A program made the position numbers and the translations under genes. From positions 1-36,129 of the forward strand of contig JAUWLW010000030.1 in the NCBI GenBank assembly GCA_030613505.1: a DNA stretch of 36,129 nucleotides. Reading direction: 5' to 3'. The notes beneath the pieces were generated by a model. The model searched no databases and was not told the origin of the DNA. It saw nothing but the letters and a program-made list of their open reading frames with translations. The stretch comes from Candidatus Zixiibacteriota bacterium (GTDB lineage Bacteria; RBG-13-66-14; B26-G2; WVWN01). This document shows positions 25,113-32,444 of the stretch, piece after piece. How positions within the stretch are numbered: position 1 is the first letter of the stretch; each line of letters starts with the position of its first letter.

Positions 25113-25691
25113 TTATGTTACCCCTACCTCCGCCGGCCGCCAGCTCGCGGCGCGGCGCTTGCGGACCGCCAACAAGTCCGCGAACCACTTCTTATGCGAG
25201 TAGCGCGCCATGTCCGGATCGTTGGGCGGCTGCGGAACGAAGGACTCCGGCGCCAGCTCGAGCGCCAGCGCCAGGTACCGCCGGCACTCCTCCTCGTCGC
25301 CGGCCTCGGCCCAGTAGCAGCCGAAGTTGTAGTAAACGCGGAAGTCGTCGGGCGTGTTCTCCAGGCCCAGCTGGAACGCCTTCTCGGCCTCCTCGCGGCG
25401 ACCCAGGCGGTGGAGGACCAGGCCCAGCGTGGCGTAGGAAAGGCCCGGGTACTGCGCGAGTTCGACCGCCTTCTCCGCGTACGCCAGCGCTTCTTGGGCC
25501 TTTCCGAGTTGCGAAAGGCAGAGGGCTTTGCCCCTTATCGCGCGTACGCGGTGCGGCTCGAGCGCGAGCGCCTGCTCGAAAGCGGCGGCGCCGGCGTCGA
25601 AGCGGCCACGGTCGTGGAGGTCTATGCCTATTTGCGTCAGCGCCGCGGCGCGGCGCTTCCTCTCCCCTTCGGATGATAGTTTGAATTCCAT
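25113..25691 (-). CDS. Tetratricopeptide-repeat protein
   Basis: The 192-residue, apparently cytoplasmic protein is mainly four TPR units from about residue 20 to 155. Typical positions are seen in G-I-D-L-H-D-R-G-R-F-D-A-G-A-A-A-F-E-Q-A-L and Y-N-F-G-C-Y-W-A-E-A-G-D. No signal peptide or enzyme domain is present. TPRs scaffold protein-protein contacts; the partner is unknown. The promoter places the RNA start about 2 nt from the ATG, implying a leaderless mRNA. Confidence 0.85.
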   Translation of the reverse strand: MEFKLSSEGERKRRAAALTQIGIDLHDRGRFDAGAAAFEQALALEPHRVRAIRGKALCLSQLGKAQEALAYAEKAVELAQYPGLSYATLGLVLHRLGRREEAEKAFQLGLENTPDDFRVYYNFGCYWAEAGDEEECRRYLALALELAPESFVPQPPNDPDMARYSHKKWFADLLAVRKRRAASWRPAEVGVT

Positions 25692-25699
25692 ACGTGATA

Positions 25700-25728
25700 A
25701 TTATAACAGATTGGCGGCCTGGAGGCAA
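25700..25728 (-). promoter_or_regulatory. Promoter of the TPR gene, likely leaderless
   Basis: On the minus strand TTGCCT (25728-25723), 17 nt, TATAAT (25705-25700) with TGn. The -10 ends only 8 nt before the ATG at 25691. Confidence 0.7.
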
Positions 25729-25780
25729 AATAGCTCAAGGCCCTCGCCTTATAAGTCTTTGTTTTTGAGGCAGTAACGGC

Positions 25781-26197
25781 TTACCGCGAGACGTAGGGGA
25801 ACGGCTCGGGAGGCCGTACTATCCGGCCCGCCTCGTCGAAGTAGAGCTTCACGCGGACGCCGACGCGGTCCGTATGCCACGTGATCGACGTTTCCTCGCA
25901 CGCCGGGCACACCCGCCGTATGGCCTCGAGCTGCTCCGGCGTGAACGCGACCGTCACCTCAGGCCGCTCGCTGTCGCGGTTCCGTTGCCGCTGCCGCTCG
26001 AGCTCTTCGCGCTGTTCCGCCGTAAGCTCGAGGAGCAGCCACTTCCTACCCGTACCCTGGTCATCGAGGGAGCTTTTGACTTCGGCCTCGTCCGGCGGCG
26101 AGGCGGTTCGCTCGCTCTCGGCCGCCTTTCCGCCCGAGCCGCCGCACGCCGCGGTTGTTAACGTAAATACGAAGGCTAACGCGATCGCGCTTTTCAT
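25781..26197 (-). CDS. Small lipoprotein, hypothetical
   Basis: 138 residues with a lipoprotein signal peptide: K-S hydrophobic core then L-T-T-A-A-C, Cys18 being the lipidation site. The mature part has a charged helical stretch (L-T-A-E-Q-R-E-E-L-E-R-Q-R) and a C-P-A-C pair that could bind metal or form a disulfide. It ends in a beta-like segment (V-R-V-K-L-Y-F-D-E-A-G-R-I-V). I recognise no family. A good SD (AAAGGAGG) precedes the start. Confidence 0.7.
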   Translation of the reverse strand: MKSAIALAFVFTLTTAACGGSGGKAAESERTASPPDEAEVKSSLDDQGTGRKWLLLELTAEQREELERQRQRNRDSERPEVTVAFTPEQLEAIRRVCPACEETSITWHTDRVGVRVKLYFDEAGRIVRPPEPFPYVSR

Positions 26198-26271
26198 CGC
26201 CGCCTCCTTTCGCGTCGACGCTATTCTATCAGAACGGGCTGTCGTGTCAAATGCTTTCCCCTTCCGCTGTG

Positions 26272-26294
26272 GCGGCGGCCTTGACGGCCGCCGC
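26272..26294. repeat. REP-like palindrome 2
   Basis: GCGGCGGCC-TTGA-CGGCCGCCGC type inverted repeat, nearly the same stem as copy 1, upstream of the transposase remnant. Confidence 0.75.
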
Positions 26295-26320
26295 TTCGGA
26301 CTAATCCGGTGTTCCCGGGA

Positions 26321-26343
26321 GCGGCCGGTTTTAGACCGGCCGC
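26321..26343. repeat. REP-like palindrome 3 (variant stem)
   Basis: GCGGCCGGT-TTTAG-ACCGGCCGC inverted repeat. The stem differs from the other copies, but it has the same size and T/A centre and lies between copies 2 and 4. Confidence 0.6.
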
Positions 26344-26362
26344 GCAGTGATAGAGGTCGAAA

Positions 26363-26385
26363 GGGCGGTCTTAAGGGCCGCCGCT
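26363..26385. repeat. REP-like palindrome 4 with GTAG end
   Basis: Imperfect GGCGG...TTAA...CCGCC palindrome. On the minus strand it begins with GTAG followed by the GC-rich stem, the classic form of REPs linked to RAYT transposases. It lies 29 bp before the transposase ORF. Confidence 0.7.
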
Positions 26386-26413
26386 ACGTGCGGGCGTTAT
26401 GTTATTATCGGGT

Positions 26414-26891
26414 ATGGATTACGCTAAGTATAAGGGCCGTCCATCCCTGCGTTTGGAGGGAGTCGATTACGGCGAACAGGTTACGTACGCCGTTACCTTT
26501 AATACGAACAATCGAGTACCACACTTCAAAGACCCGGGGCTGGCGGCCTCCCTATTTGTCGATAATAATCCGCGCCCGGCTGGAAGTACGTTTCTACGTT
26601 TACGGTTACTGCATAATGCCCGACCACGTTCACTTAATGGTGCAGCCGCATGGGGCGACAACGCTTTCCCGAATCGTCCGTTCCGCAAAGGGCCCGATGA
26701 CGGCGACGTTCCGCAAATTTAAACCCGGCGTTACGCTGTGGCAACGGGGATACGTCGATGACGTTATAAACAGCGAAAAGGAATTCGTAAACGTACTGAG
26801 ATATATATTTCTAAATCCGGTTAAGGAGGGGCTGAGCGAGGGCGAGTTCGATTACCCTTTTAGCGGGGCGTTGGATTATTTTACTCTTTAG
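26414..26891 (+). pseudogene. REP-associated tyrosine transposase (RAYT), frameshifted
   Basis: The N-terminal part (M-D-Y-A-K-Y-K-G ... T-Y-A-V-T-F-N-T-N-N) is in one frame. The rest, with the HUH motif P-D-H-V-H-L-M and the tyrosine motif R-G-Y-V-D-D-V-I, is in a second. The switch is at ATAATAAT, 26561-26570, so one base was lost or gained in a short repeat. Joined, it gives about 158 residues, the size of a Y1/RAYT single-strand transposase. Such enzymes cut and join at REP hairpins, and seven are nearby. As written it would be inactive; a sequencing error is possible. Confidence 0.8.
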
Positions 26892-26905
26892 GGGAGAAAG
26901 CGGTA

Positions 26906-26930
26906 ACGGCGGACTTTAAGTCCGCCGCTG
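26906..26930. repeat. REP-like palindrome 5
   Basis: Near-perfect ACGGCGGACTT-TAAGTCCGCCG inverted repeat just downstream of the transposase remnant. With copy 4 it brackets the RAYT gene. Confidence 0.75.
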
Positions 26931-26991
26931 CCGGGCGCGAGCGGTTTTTTATAATGCGAGGATAGCGATCCCGAAGAAGGAGAGGATCTTT

Positions 26992-28656
26992 ATGGCGGTA
27001 GGGAGCAAGCCGCGCACGGTCCGCGCGCCGCGGGGCGCGACGCTCAGCTGCAAGGGCTGGCACCAGGAGGCGGCGCTGCGGATGCTGATGAACAACCTCG
27101 ACCCGGACGTCGCCGAGATACCCGAGGAGCTGGTCGTCTACGGCGGCGCCGGCAAGGCCGCGCGCAGTTGGGAAGCGTTCGACAAGATAGTAGAGACGCT
27201 CCGGCGGCTGGATAACGACGAGACGCTGCTCATTCAATCCGGCAAGCCGGTGGGGGTTTTCAAGACGACGCCGGATGCCCCGCGCGTCCTCCTCGCCAAC
27301 TCCCTTCTCGTGCCGGCCTGGGCGAACTGGGAGACGTTCTGGGAGCTGGAGGGCCGCGGCCTCATAATGTACGGCCAGATGACCGCAGGCTCCTGGATCT
27401 ACATCGGGACTCAGGGGATCCTGCAGGGAACGTACGAGACCTTCGCCGAGTGCGCGCGCCAGCATTTCGGCGGCTCGCTCGCCGGCAAATGGGTCCTCAC
27501 CGCGGGGATGGGCGGTATGTCCGGCGCGCAGCCGCTGGCCGTCACGATGAACGAGGGCGTCGTCGTCGACGTCGAGGTCGACCCGGCGCGCGTCCAGCGT
27601 CGCGTGGACCAGGGCTTCTGCGACCGCATGACGGCCGACGTCGACGAGGCGCTGCGCTGGCGCGATGAGGCGCTGAAGAAGAAGGAACCCTTGTCGATAG
27701 GCCTGGTGGCCAACGCCGGCGACGTCCACCCCGAGCTCGCGCGCCGCGGCGAGGTCCCCGACGCGCTGACGGACCAGACGTCGGCCCACGACATGCTCAA
27801 AGGCTACGTCCCGGCGGGGATGACGCTCGCCGAGGCGCTGGCGCTCCGCGAGAAGGACCCGGAGGGATATCAGGAGCGCGCGTTCGAGACCGTCGCCGTT
27901 CACGTCGAGGCCATGCTCGCGATGCAGAAGGGGGGCGCCGTCACCTTCGACTACGGCAACAACATCCGCGCGCAGGCGAAGAAGGCCGGCGTCGCGGACG
28001 CGTTCGCGTTCCCGGGGTTCGTGCCGGCGTACATCAGGCCGATGTTCTGCCGCGGCAAGGGGCCGTTCCGCTGGGCCGCGCTCTCCGGCGAGGCGGCCGA
28101 CATCGCCGCGACGGACGAGGAAGTTTTGCGCCTTTTCCCGGAGGACGAGGCGCTCGCGCGGTGGATAAGGCTGGCGCAGGAGAAGGTCCCGTTCCAGGGC
28201 TTGCCCAGTAGGATATGCTGGCTTGGCTACGGCGACCGCGCCAAGATGGGCCTGGCGATGAACGAGCTCGTTAAATCCGGGAAGGCGAAGGCGCCGTTCG
28301 TGATAGGCCGCGACCACCTCGACGGCGGCTCGGTGGCGTCGCCGTACCGCGAGACGGAGGGGATGCGCGACGGCTCGGACGCCATCGCCGATTGGCCTAT
28401 CCTGAACGCGTTGCTCAACGCCGTCTCCGGCGCGACGTGGGTGAGCGTGCACCACGGCGGCGGCGTCGGCATCGGCTACTCGCTGCACGCGGGCCAGGTT
28501 ATCGTAGCCGACGGCACCGGGGAGCAGGCGGCCCGCCTCGAGCGCGTCCTGACCAACGACCCGGGGACGGCGGTTATGCGCCACGCCGACGCCGGCTACG
28601 ACGAGGCCATAAAGGTCGCGAAGGAGAAGGGCGTCGACCTGCCGAGCGTGGAATAA
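26992..28656 (+). CDS. hutU: Urocanate hydratase
   Basis: The 554-residue enzyme converts urocanate to imidazolone-propionate in histidine degradation, using tightly bound NAD as electrophile. Conserved blocks are seen: W[15 protein letters not shown], [20 protein letters not shown], and [15 protein letters not shown] with probable active-site Cys353. A start with SD (AAGGAGAGG) and a TATAAT at 26950 precede it. No hutH, hutI or hutG lies in the window. The last 22 codons are duplicated twice downstream. Confidence 0.97.
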   Translation: MAVGSKPRTVRAPRGATLSCKGWHQEAALRMLMNNLDPDVAEIPEELVVYGGAGKAARSWEAFDKIVETLRRLDNDETLLIQSGKPVGVFKTTPDAPRVLLANSLLVPAWANWETFWELEGRGLIMYGQMTAGSWIYIGTQGILQGTYETFAECARQHFGGSLAGKWVLTAGMGGMSGAQPLAVTMNEGVVVDVEVDPARVQRRVDQGFCDRMTADVDEALRWRDEALKKKEPLSIGLVANAGDVHPELARRGEVPDALTDQTSAHDMLKGYVPAGMTLAEALALREKDPEGYQERAFETVAVHVEAMLAMQKGGAVTFDYGNNIRAQAKKAGVADAFAFPGFVPAYIRPMFCRGKGPFRWAALSGEAADIAATDEEVLRLFPEDEALARWIRLAQEKVPFQGLPSRICWLGYGDRAKMGLAMNELVKSGKAKAPFVIGRDHLDGGSVASPYRETEGMRDGSDAIADWPILNALLNAVSGATWVSVHHGGGVGIGYSLHAGQVIVADGTGEQAARLERVLTNDPGTAVMRHADAGYDEAIKVAKEKGVDLPSVE

Positions 28657-28672
28657 CCACTAAGCGATCGAA

Positions 28673-28696
28673 ACGGCGGCCTTTAAGGCCGCCGCC
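28673..28696. repeat. REP-like palindrome 6
   Basis: Perfect ACGGCGGCCTT-TAAGGCCGCCG inverted repeat, 17 bp after the hutU stop. Confidence 0.8.
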
Positions 28697-28717
28697 GGCG
28701 AAAACTGAGGAGCGTTG

Positions 28718-29077
28718 ATGGAATACTCCATTCATACCGACGTGAAGTACGGGCCGCTGGAGGTCGTAGACGTCGGCGCGCTGGCCGACGAGTGCGCCGA
28801 ACGCTGGTGGAACCAGACGCTCTGCCGCGTAGGCGACAGCGTAGCGCGCCTCGCCGTGCTGGAGGGCGAGTTCCACTGGCACCGGCACGACCGCGAGGAT
28901 GAGTTCTTCTTCGTCCTCGACGGCAAGCTCCTGATCGATTTGGAGGGGCGGACGGTGGAGCTCGGCCCCCGGCAGGGCCTCGTCGTACCTAAAGGCGTAT
29001 TGCACCGGCCGCGCGCGCCCCAGCGTACCGTCGTCCTCATGTTCGAGAGGGAGACCGTTACGGCCACGGGCGACTGA
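28718..29077 (+). CDS. Cupin-domain protein
   Basis: A 119-residue single-domain cupin. Motif 1 is H-W-H-R-H-D-R-E-D-E-F-F-F-V-L-D-G (metal ligands His/His/Glu). Motif 2 is P-K-G-V-L-H-R-P. The start is ATG 28718 with GAGGAG 5 nt upstream; an in-frame TTG at 28715 is less likely. Such small cupins are often isomerases or metal-dependent dioxygenases of sugars or amino acids; substrate unknown. It lies between the true hutU end and a displaced copy of that end. Confidence 0.85.
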   Translation: MEYSIHTDVKYGPLEVVDVGALADECAERWWNQTLCRVGDSVARLAVLEGEFHWHRHDREDEFFFVLDGKLLIDLEGRTVELGPRQGLVVPKGVLHRPRAPQRTVVLMFERETVTATGD

Positions 29078-29084
29078 CGGAATA

Positions 29085-29150
29085 GCCGGCTACGAGGAAG
29101 CGATACAGGTTGCTCGGGAGAAGGGCGTCGATTTGCCGAGCATCGAATAA
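29085..29150 (+). pseudogene. Displaced hutU 3' end, copy 1 (22 codons with stop)
   Basis: Translates [21 protein letters not shown]-stop against [21 protein letters not shown]-stop in hutU. Length is identical; most base changes are silent, and the four amino-acid changes are conservative. That suggests a diverged functional hutU as source rather than random decay. It has no start codon of its own. Confidence 0.85.
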
Positions 29151-29188
29151 TTAAAAAGTACTTTGAAGGTCAAGAGGAGGCGAGTGAA

Positions 29189-29929
29189 ATGGCGAGGGAT
29201 TTATATCGCTTATTGGCGGTGGCCGCGGCGTTAGGAGCGGCAGGAGTCGGGCCGGCGCCGGCGCTCGAGCTGAGCCTCGCGCCGTTGTTCGGGATGACGG
29301 CCGCGGGCGGTTTCACGTACGACGATTACGGCGATGCCTTCCACCGCGCGTACGCCGGCGATTGGTTTCCGTATTATTGGGGCGGCCGGGCGCACGCGCG
29401 GATAGCTGAATATCAAGGCGACGTTGCGGCTTTCTCGTTGAATTCCTTTCACGGCGTACGGCGCATACCCGGTCTGCACATAAATTTAAAGGCGCGGGAG
29501 ACGCTCCTTGTCGTCGATGCGGGGCGTAGTTTCGGCGACGGGAGAATCCGCCCGACGGCGAACGTGAGCGGTCGTTGGTCGCGCGCACACGGCGTATACG
29601 AAAGTCACCCTTACACCACGTACGACATAAATAGTTACTTCGGCGGCGTAGGCTGGGGTATGGAATTTTCGCATACGTTGCTGAGCGGTGGCGTTGGCGC
29701 TACTGCGGGCTACCACTACGTTAGTTACTATTACGACGGGCGCACGGCGTGGGATAATAGACGTATCGCCGGCCTCTTGGACTTGGGGGTACGTTTTCAC
29801 GTCGCAGCTTGGTTCGCTGTTCGCGGCGACGCGTCCATTTTCGCGGACGTGATCGATCTGGGTAACTCGGGCCCCTCGTGGAGCGAAGCCCGTTTTTGCG
29901 TCGGCCCGGAATTTATCCTTACGATGTGA
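29189..29929 (+). CDS. Outer-membrane beta-barrel-like protein, hypothetical
   Basis: 246 residues with signal peptide (M-A-R-D-L-Y-R-L-L-A-V-A-A-A-L-G-A-A-G) and probable cleavage near A-P-A-L-E. The mature protein is rich in aromatic, Gly and alternating residues (W-F-P-Y-Y-W-G-G-R, Y-F-G-G-V-G-W-G-M-E-F, H-Y-V-S-Y-Y-Y-D-G-R), as in outer-membrane barrels. The leader and signal-peptide DNA are almost the same as those of the gene at 30049, although the mature proteins differ. SD GAGGAGG precedes the ATG. Confidence 0.65.
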   Translation: MARDLYRLLAVAAALGAAGVGPAPALELSLAPLFGMTAAGGFTYDDYGDAFHRAYAGDWFPYYWGGRAHARIAEYQGDVAAFSLNSFHGVRRIPGLHINLKARETLLVVDAGRSFGDGRIRPTANVSGRWSRAHGVYESHPYTTYDINSYFGGVGWGMEFSHTLLSGGVGATAGYHYVSYYYDGRTAWDNRRIAGLLDLGVRFHVAAWFAVRGDASIFADVIDLGNSGPSWSEARFCVGPEFILTM

Positions 29930-29943
29930 GTTCCGGCGGGGCC

Positions 29944-30009
29944 GAAGGTTACGACGAGGCGTTCCGCGAGGTGGAAGATAAGGGCGTAGATTTGCCGAGT
30001 GTCGGATAA
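29944..30009 (+). pseudogene. Displaced hutU 3' end, copy 2 (22 codons with stop)
   Basis: [21 protein letters not shown]-stop: still in frame and of the same length, but more diverged than copy 1. It follows directly on the stop of the gene at 29189. Confidence 0.8.
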
Positions 30010-30048
30010 TAAAAGAAGCGGTTTGAAGGTTAAAAGGAGGCGAGTGAG

Positions 30049-30813
30049 ATGGCGAGGAATTTATGTAGCGTATTGGCCGTAGCGGCGGTATTAGCCCCAA
30101 CCGCCGGCGCGCTGATGTGGCCGCCGCAGCTTATAGCCTCGTTCCCGGCGCCGCCGGGCGCGATAGACGTGGCGTTCGAGCACGGGCCGCTGTACGCCCT
30201 GGCTGGCGGAGCGACGCCAACGGTGTTCACCTTGAATTATTGGAACGGCTCGATAACCGGTAGCTTCAGTATACCGCTGCCGAACGGCGCGCGGGGCATT
30301 GCGACGACCGGCTACAGCCCAACTCATATGTGGGTAAGCAACCGCTTGAACGGGTTCCTTTACCGCTTGACCACGAACGGTTCCCTGCTCGGTTCGTTCG
30401 CATGCCCCGGCGGAACGCCTTTTGGCCTCGGCGGCTTCCTGTACGGTTACGAGCCCGACGACGGGTACCTTACCGTATCCTGCCGGGACGAGAATCATAT
30501 TTTACGGGTGAACCATACGACGGGGTCCTTGGTCTCGAGTTTCGCCGGTCCGGCGACCGCGGTCATAGGTTACGACGAATGGCTTGCCGTCGACCGTTAT
30601 ACTAGTTACTTGTATTGGAATCACTACGGGAGTTGGCAAGTTCTCGATACGCTACCGGCGCCGCCTTGGGGCGTCGGGACGACCGTTATGTGGACTACCG
30701 GCCACGGCGTTCGCGCCTACGTGTTGTGCCATGACGGATATATTTATCATTATAGCGGTTATACCGCTGTCGCGCCGGCGTCGCTGGGCCGGGTGAAGGC
30801 GTTGTTTCGGTAA
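30049..30813 (+). CDS. Secreted propeller-like protein with C-terminal SLGRVKALF motif
   Basis: 254 residues; signal peptide M-A-R-N-L-C-S-V-L-A-V-A-A-V-L-A-P-T-A-G. The mature part has WD/NHL-like repeats with G-S-I-T-G-S-F, T-N-G-S-L-L-G-S-F-A-C-P-G and T-T-G-S-L-V-S-S-F-A-G-P, similar in phrase to the protein at 20823. The end is V-A-P-A-S-L-G-R-V-K-A-L-F-R. No catalytic residues are evident. The gene follows a displaced hutU end and shares its 5' region with the barrel gene at 29189. Confidence 0.8.
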   Translation: MARNLCSVLAVAAVLAPTAGALMWPPQLIASFPAPPGAIDVAFEHGPLYALAGGATPTVFTLNYWNGSITGSFSIPLPNGARGIATTGYSPTHMWVSNRLNGFLYRLTTNGSLLGSFACPGGTPFGLGGFLYGYEPDDGYLTVSCRDENHILRVNHTTGSLVSSFAGPATAVIGYDEWLAVDRYTSYLYWNHYGSWQVLDTLPAPPWGVGTTVMWTTGHGVRAYVLCHDGYIYHYSGYTAVAPASLGRVKALFR

Positions 30814-30825
30814 CGTAAGGATTTC

Positions 30826-30918
30826 GTGGCAGGGCAGAAGCGCATCGTGAAATCGCCGGCCAAGGCCATCGCGCTCGCCCTGGGCGGCTTCGGCGCCGTC
30901 AAGGCCATAAGAGGATAA
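30826..30918 (+). pseudogene. Short gene-end fragment (30 codons) of unknown origin
   Basis: A GTG-initiated reading frame ends K-A-I-A-L-A-L-G-G-F-G-A-V-K-A-I-R-G-stop, without an SD. By analogy with the displaced hutU ends, it may be the 3' tail of another gene left by an insertion. A tiny real protein cannot be excluded. Confidence 0.3.
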
Positions 30919-30946
30919 GGGCTTGATTAAGGAAGAAGGAGTGCTT

Positions 30947-31561
30947 ATGCTTCAACATGCGATATTAATAATCGGCGTTGCTGTGTTTCTCGTTGTAGCC
31001 GTCTCCTGCGCCGGGGCTCGAGAGGAAAAGACGCCGGACCCGAAGGCGTACGTAATCCCCCCCGGCGCCCGCGTCGAGACGGCGGCGTATATGGAGACGC
31101 TCGCGACGGGCCGCGAGGACGATACGCTGCTGGTCGACGGCGAGGCGGAGTTTAAAACGCGGGTATACGGCGACAAGCTGCTCGAGGCGCCGGTTACCGG
31201 CCAACCCTGCCTTTACTATTGGCTCGAGGTGGCGTACGAGACGCCGAAGGCCGACTACCACCTCATAACCGACATAAGCGCCAACGATATCTATGTCTCC
31301 GCCGGCGGCGCGTACGTCGAGGTGGGGCGGGCGAAGCGAGGCCCCGACGCGGACGTCGTGAAGACGTATAAAACGGGCGAGGAACCGGCGGCCTTCCCGG
31401 CCCCGGCGCATACCTATCCGGAGGTCACGTACCGGTTGTGGCTGCTCGAGCCCGGTGTGGAGTATCACGTCCGCGTGGAGAAGTTCGGCTCAGCCATCGA
31501 GCCCGAGGACCCGGAGGGCGACGTTATCTACGAGACGTATTATCATTTTACTTTCAGGTAG
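30947..31561 (+). CDS. Lipoprotein with GIDE/MUL1-like domain
   Basis: 204 residues from ATG 30947 (AAGGAG upstream; an in-frame TTG at 30923 is less likely). A lipoprotein signal (L-V-V-A-V-S-C) gives lipidation at Cys21. The mature part contains L-L-E-A-P-V-T-G-Q-P-C-L-Y-Y-W-L-E-V-A-Y-E, which strongly recalls the bacterial relatives of the GIDE (MUL1) domain (A-P-x-S-G-x-P-C-x-Y-Y). The zinc RING part of eukaryotic MUL1 is absent. Function in bacteria is unknown. Confidence 0.6.
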   Translation: MLQHAILIIGVAVFLVVAVSCAGAREEKTPDPKAYVIPPGARVETAAYMETLATGREDDTLLVDGEAEFKTRVYGDKLLEAPVTGQPCLYYWLEVAYETPKADYHLITDISANDIYVSAGGAYVEVGRAKRGPDADVVKTYKTGEEPAAFPAPAHTYPEVTYRLWLLEPGVEYHVRVEKFGSAIEPEDPEGDVIYETYYHFTFR

Positions 31562-31607
31562 GCGGGCGTGAGGGCAAAAAACTTGCGCGTAACCGAGGAG
31601 GTTAGGA

Positions 31608-32336
31608 ATGTTGCGGGGAATGAGATTATTCGCGGTCGCGCTGGCGGCGGTGGCCGCGTTGTCGGCGGTCGCGGGCGGCCAAGCGACGGGCGAGGGCGAG
31701 GAAGAAGAGACGAGAATATGCCCCGGCTGCGGCGCGGAGATTCCGGCCACGGCCGTGTTCTGCCCGAGCTGTCACCGGTATCTGCCGGACGCGATACCAG
31801 GAGCTAAGGCCAAAACGGAGGCGACTGAGGTTGCAGTATTACCCGGCGACGAACCGGCGAGGCGGCGATTTGCCAGCCGCGTAAAAGGTGGCGTATTGGT
31901 GGGATCGGGCATGACCAACGCCGGCGTGTGGGCTTTGGTGGGCTTACGAGCTACCGACCTGATCGTTATAGGCTTAGGTTTTGGTTATCAGGATTACCCC
32001 AACGGTAACTCGTTCCCTATATGCGCGGCTTTCCGTGTGAATTTAACCCGAGGGAAGATAGCGCCGATAGTTTATGCGGAGGTAGGCTACAACAAGGCCA
32101 AGTTCGAACAGTCGTTTACAGGCGGCGAAGACCCCAGCGGCCCGGTTATTGCCGTCGGCGGCGGCTTAGATGTATTAGGCCGCGCGGGCGTCGGCTTGGC
32201 CTTCGAAGCGGGCGCGCGCTTCGAGTCGTCTAAAGAATTTTGGAAGTATTATTACCCGGGCGGTTACGTAGGACCGGTTATGAGTAAGGAAAAGGCTTTT
32301 TCCTACTTCCAAGTCGCGTTAGGCGTCGTATTTTAA
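31608..32336 (+). CDS. Secreted zinc-ribbon plus beta-barrel-like protein
   Basis: 242 residues: signal peptide (about 1-24), then a four-cysteine zinc ribbon (C-P-G-C-G ... C-P-S-C-H at about 38-56), a linker, and a C-terminal 160-residue Gly/aromatic-rich beta-barrel-like domain ending F-Q-V-A-L-G-V-V-F. Zinc ribbons usually work in the cytoplasm, so one right after a signal peptide is odd. A strong SD (AGGAGG) precedes the ATG. The first cysteines share the zinc-ribbon pattern of the protein at 5448. Confidence 0.7.
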   Translation: MLRGMRLFAVALAAVAALSAVAGGQATGEGEEEETRICPGCGAEIPATAVFCPSCHRYLPDAIPGAKAKTEATEVAVLPGDEPARRRFASRVKGGVLVGSGMTNAGVWALVGLRATDLIVIGLGFGYQDYPNGNSFPICAAFRVNLTRGKIAPIVYAEVGYNKAKFEQSFTGGEDPSGPVIAVGGGLDVLGRAGVGLAFEAGARFESSKEFWKYYYPGGYVGPVMSKEKAFSYFQVALGVVF

Positions 32337-32400
32337 AAGCGGCCGGTAATCGCTTCCGTAATAAGCCCCGTCCTCTCGGGCGGGTTATCTCATATAAAGA

Positions 32401-32425
32401 AGCGGCGGGTTTTAAACCCGCCGCT
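32401..32425. repeat. REP-like palindrome 7 with GTAG end
   Basis: AGCGGCGGGTT-TTAAACCCGCCGCT. The minus strand begins GTAGCGGCGGG, the RAYT-associated REP form. It lies between two convergent genes. Confidence 0.8.
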
Positions 32426-32444
32426 ACGGAAGTCTTCGCCTGAA

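Noticed and set aside
26881-28584. 567-codon minus-strand ORF opposite hutU
   Set aside because: Arg/Ala/Val-rich shadow of the strongly conserved hutU frame, without family motifs.
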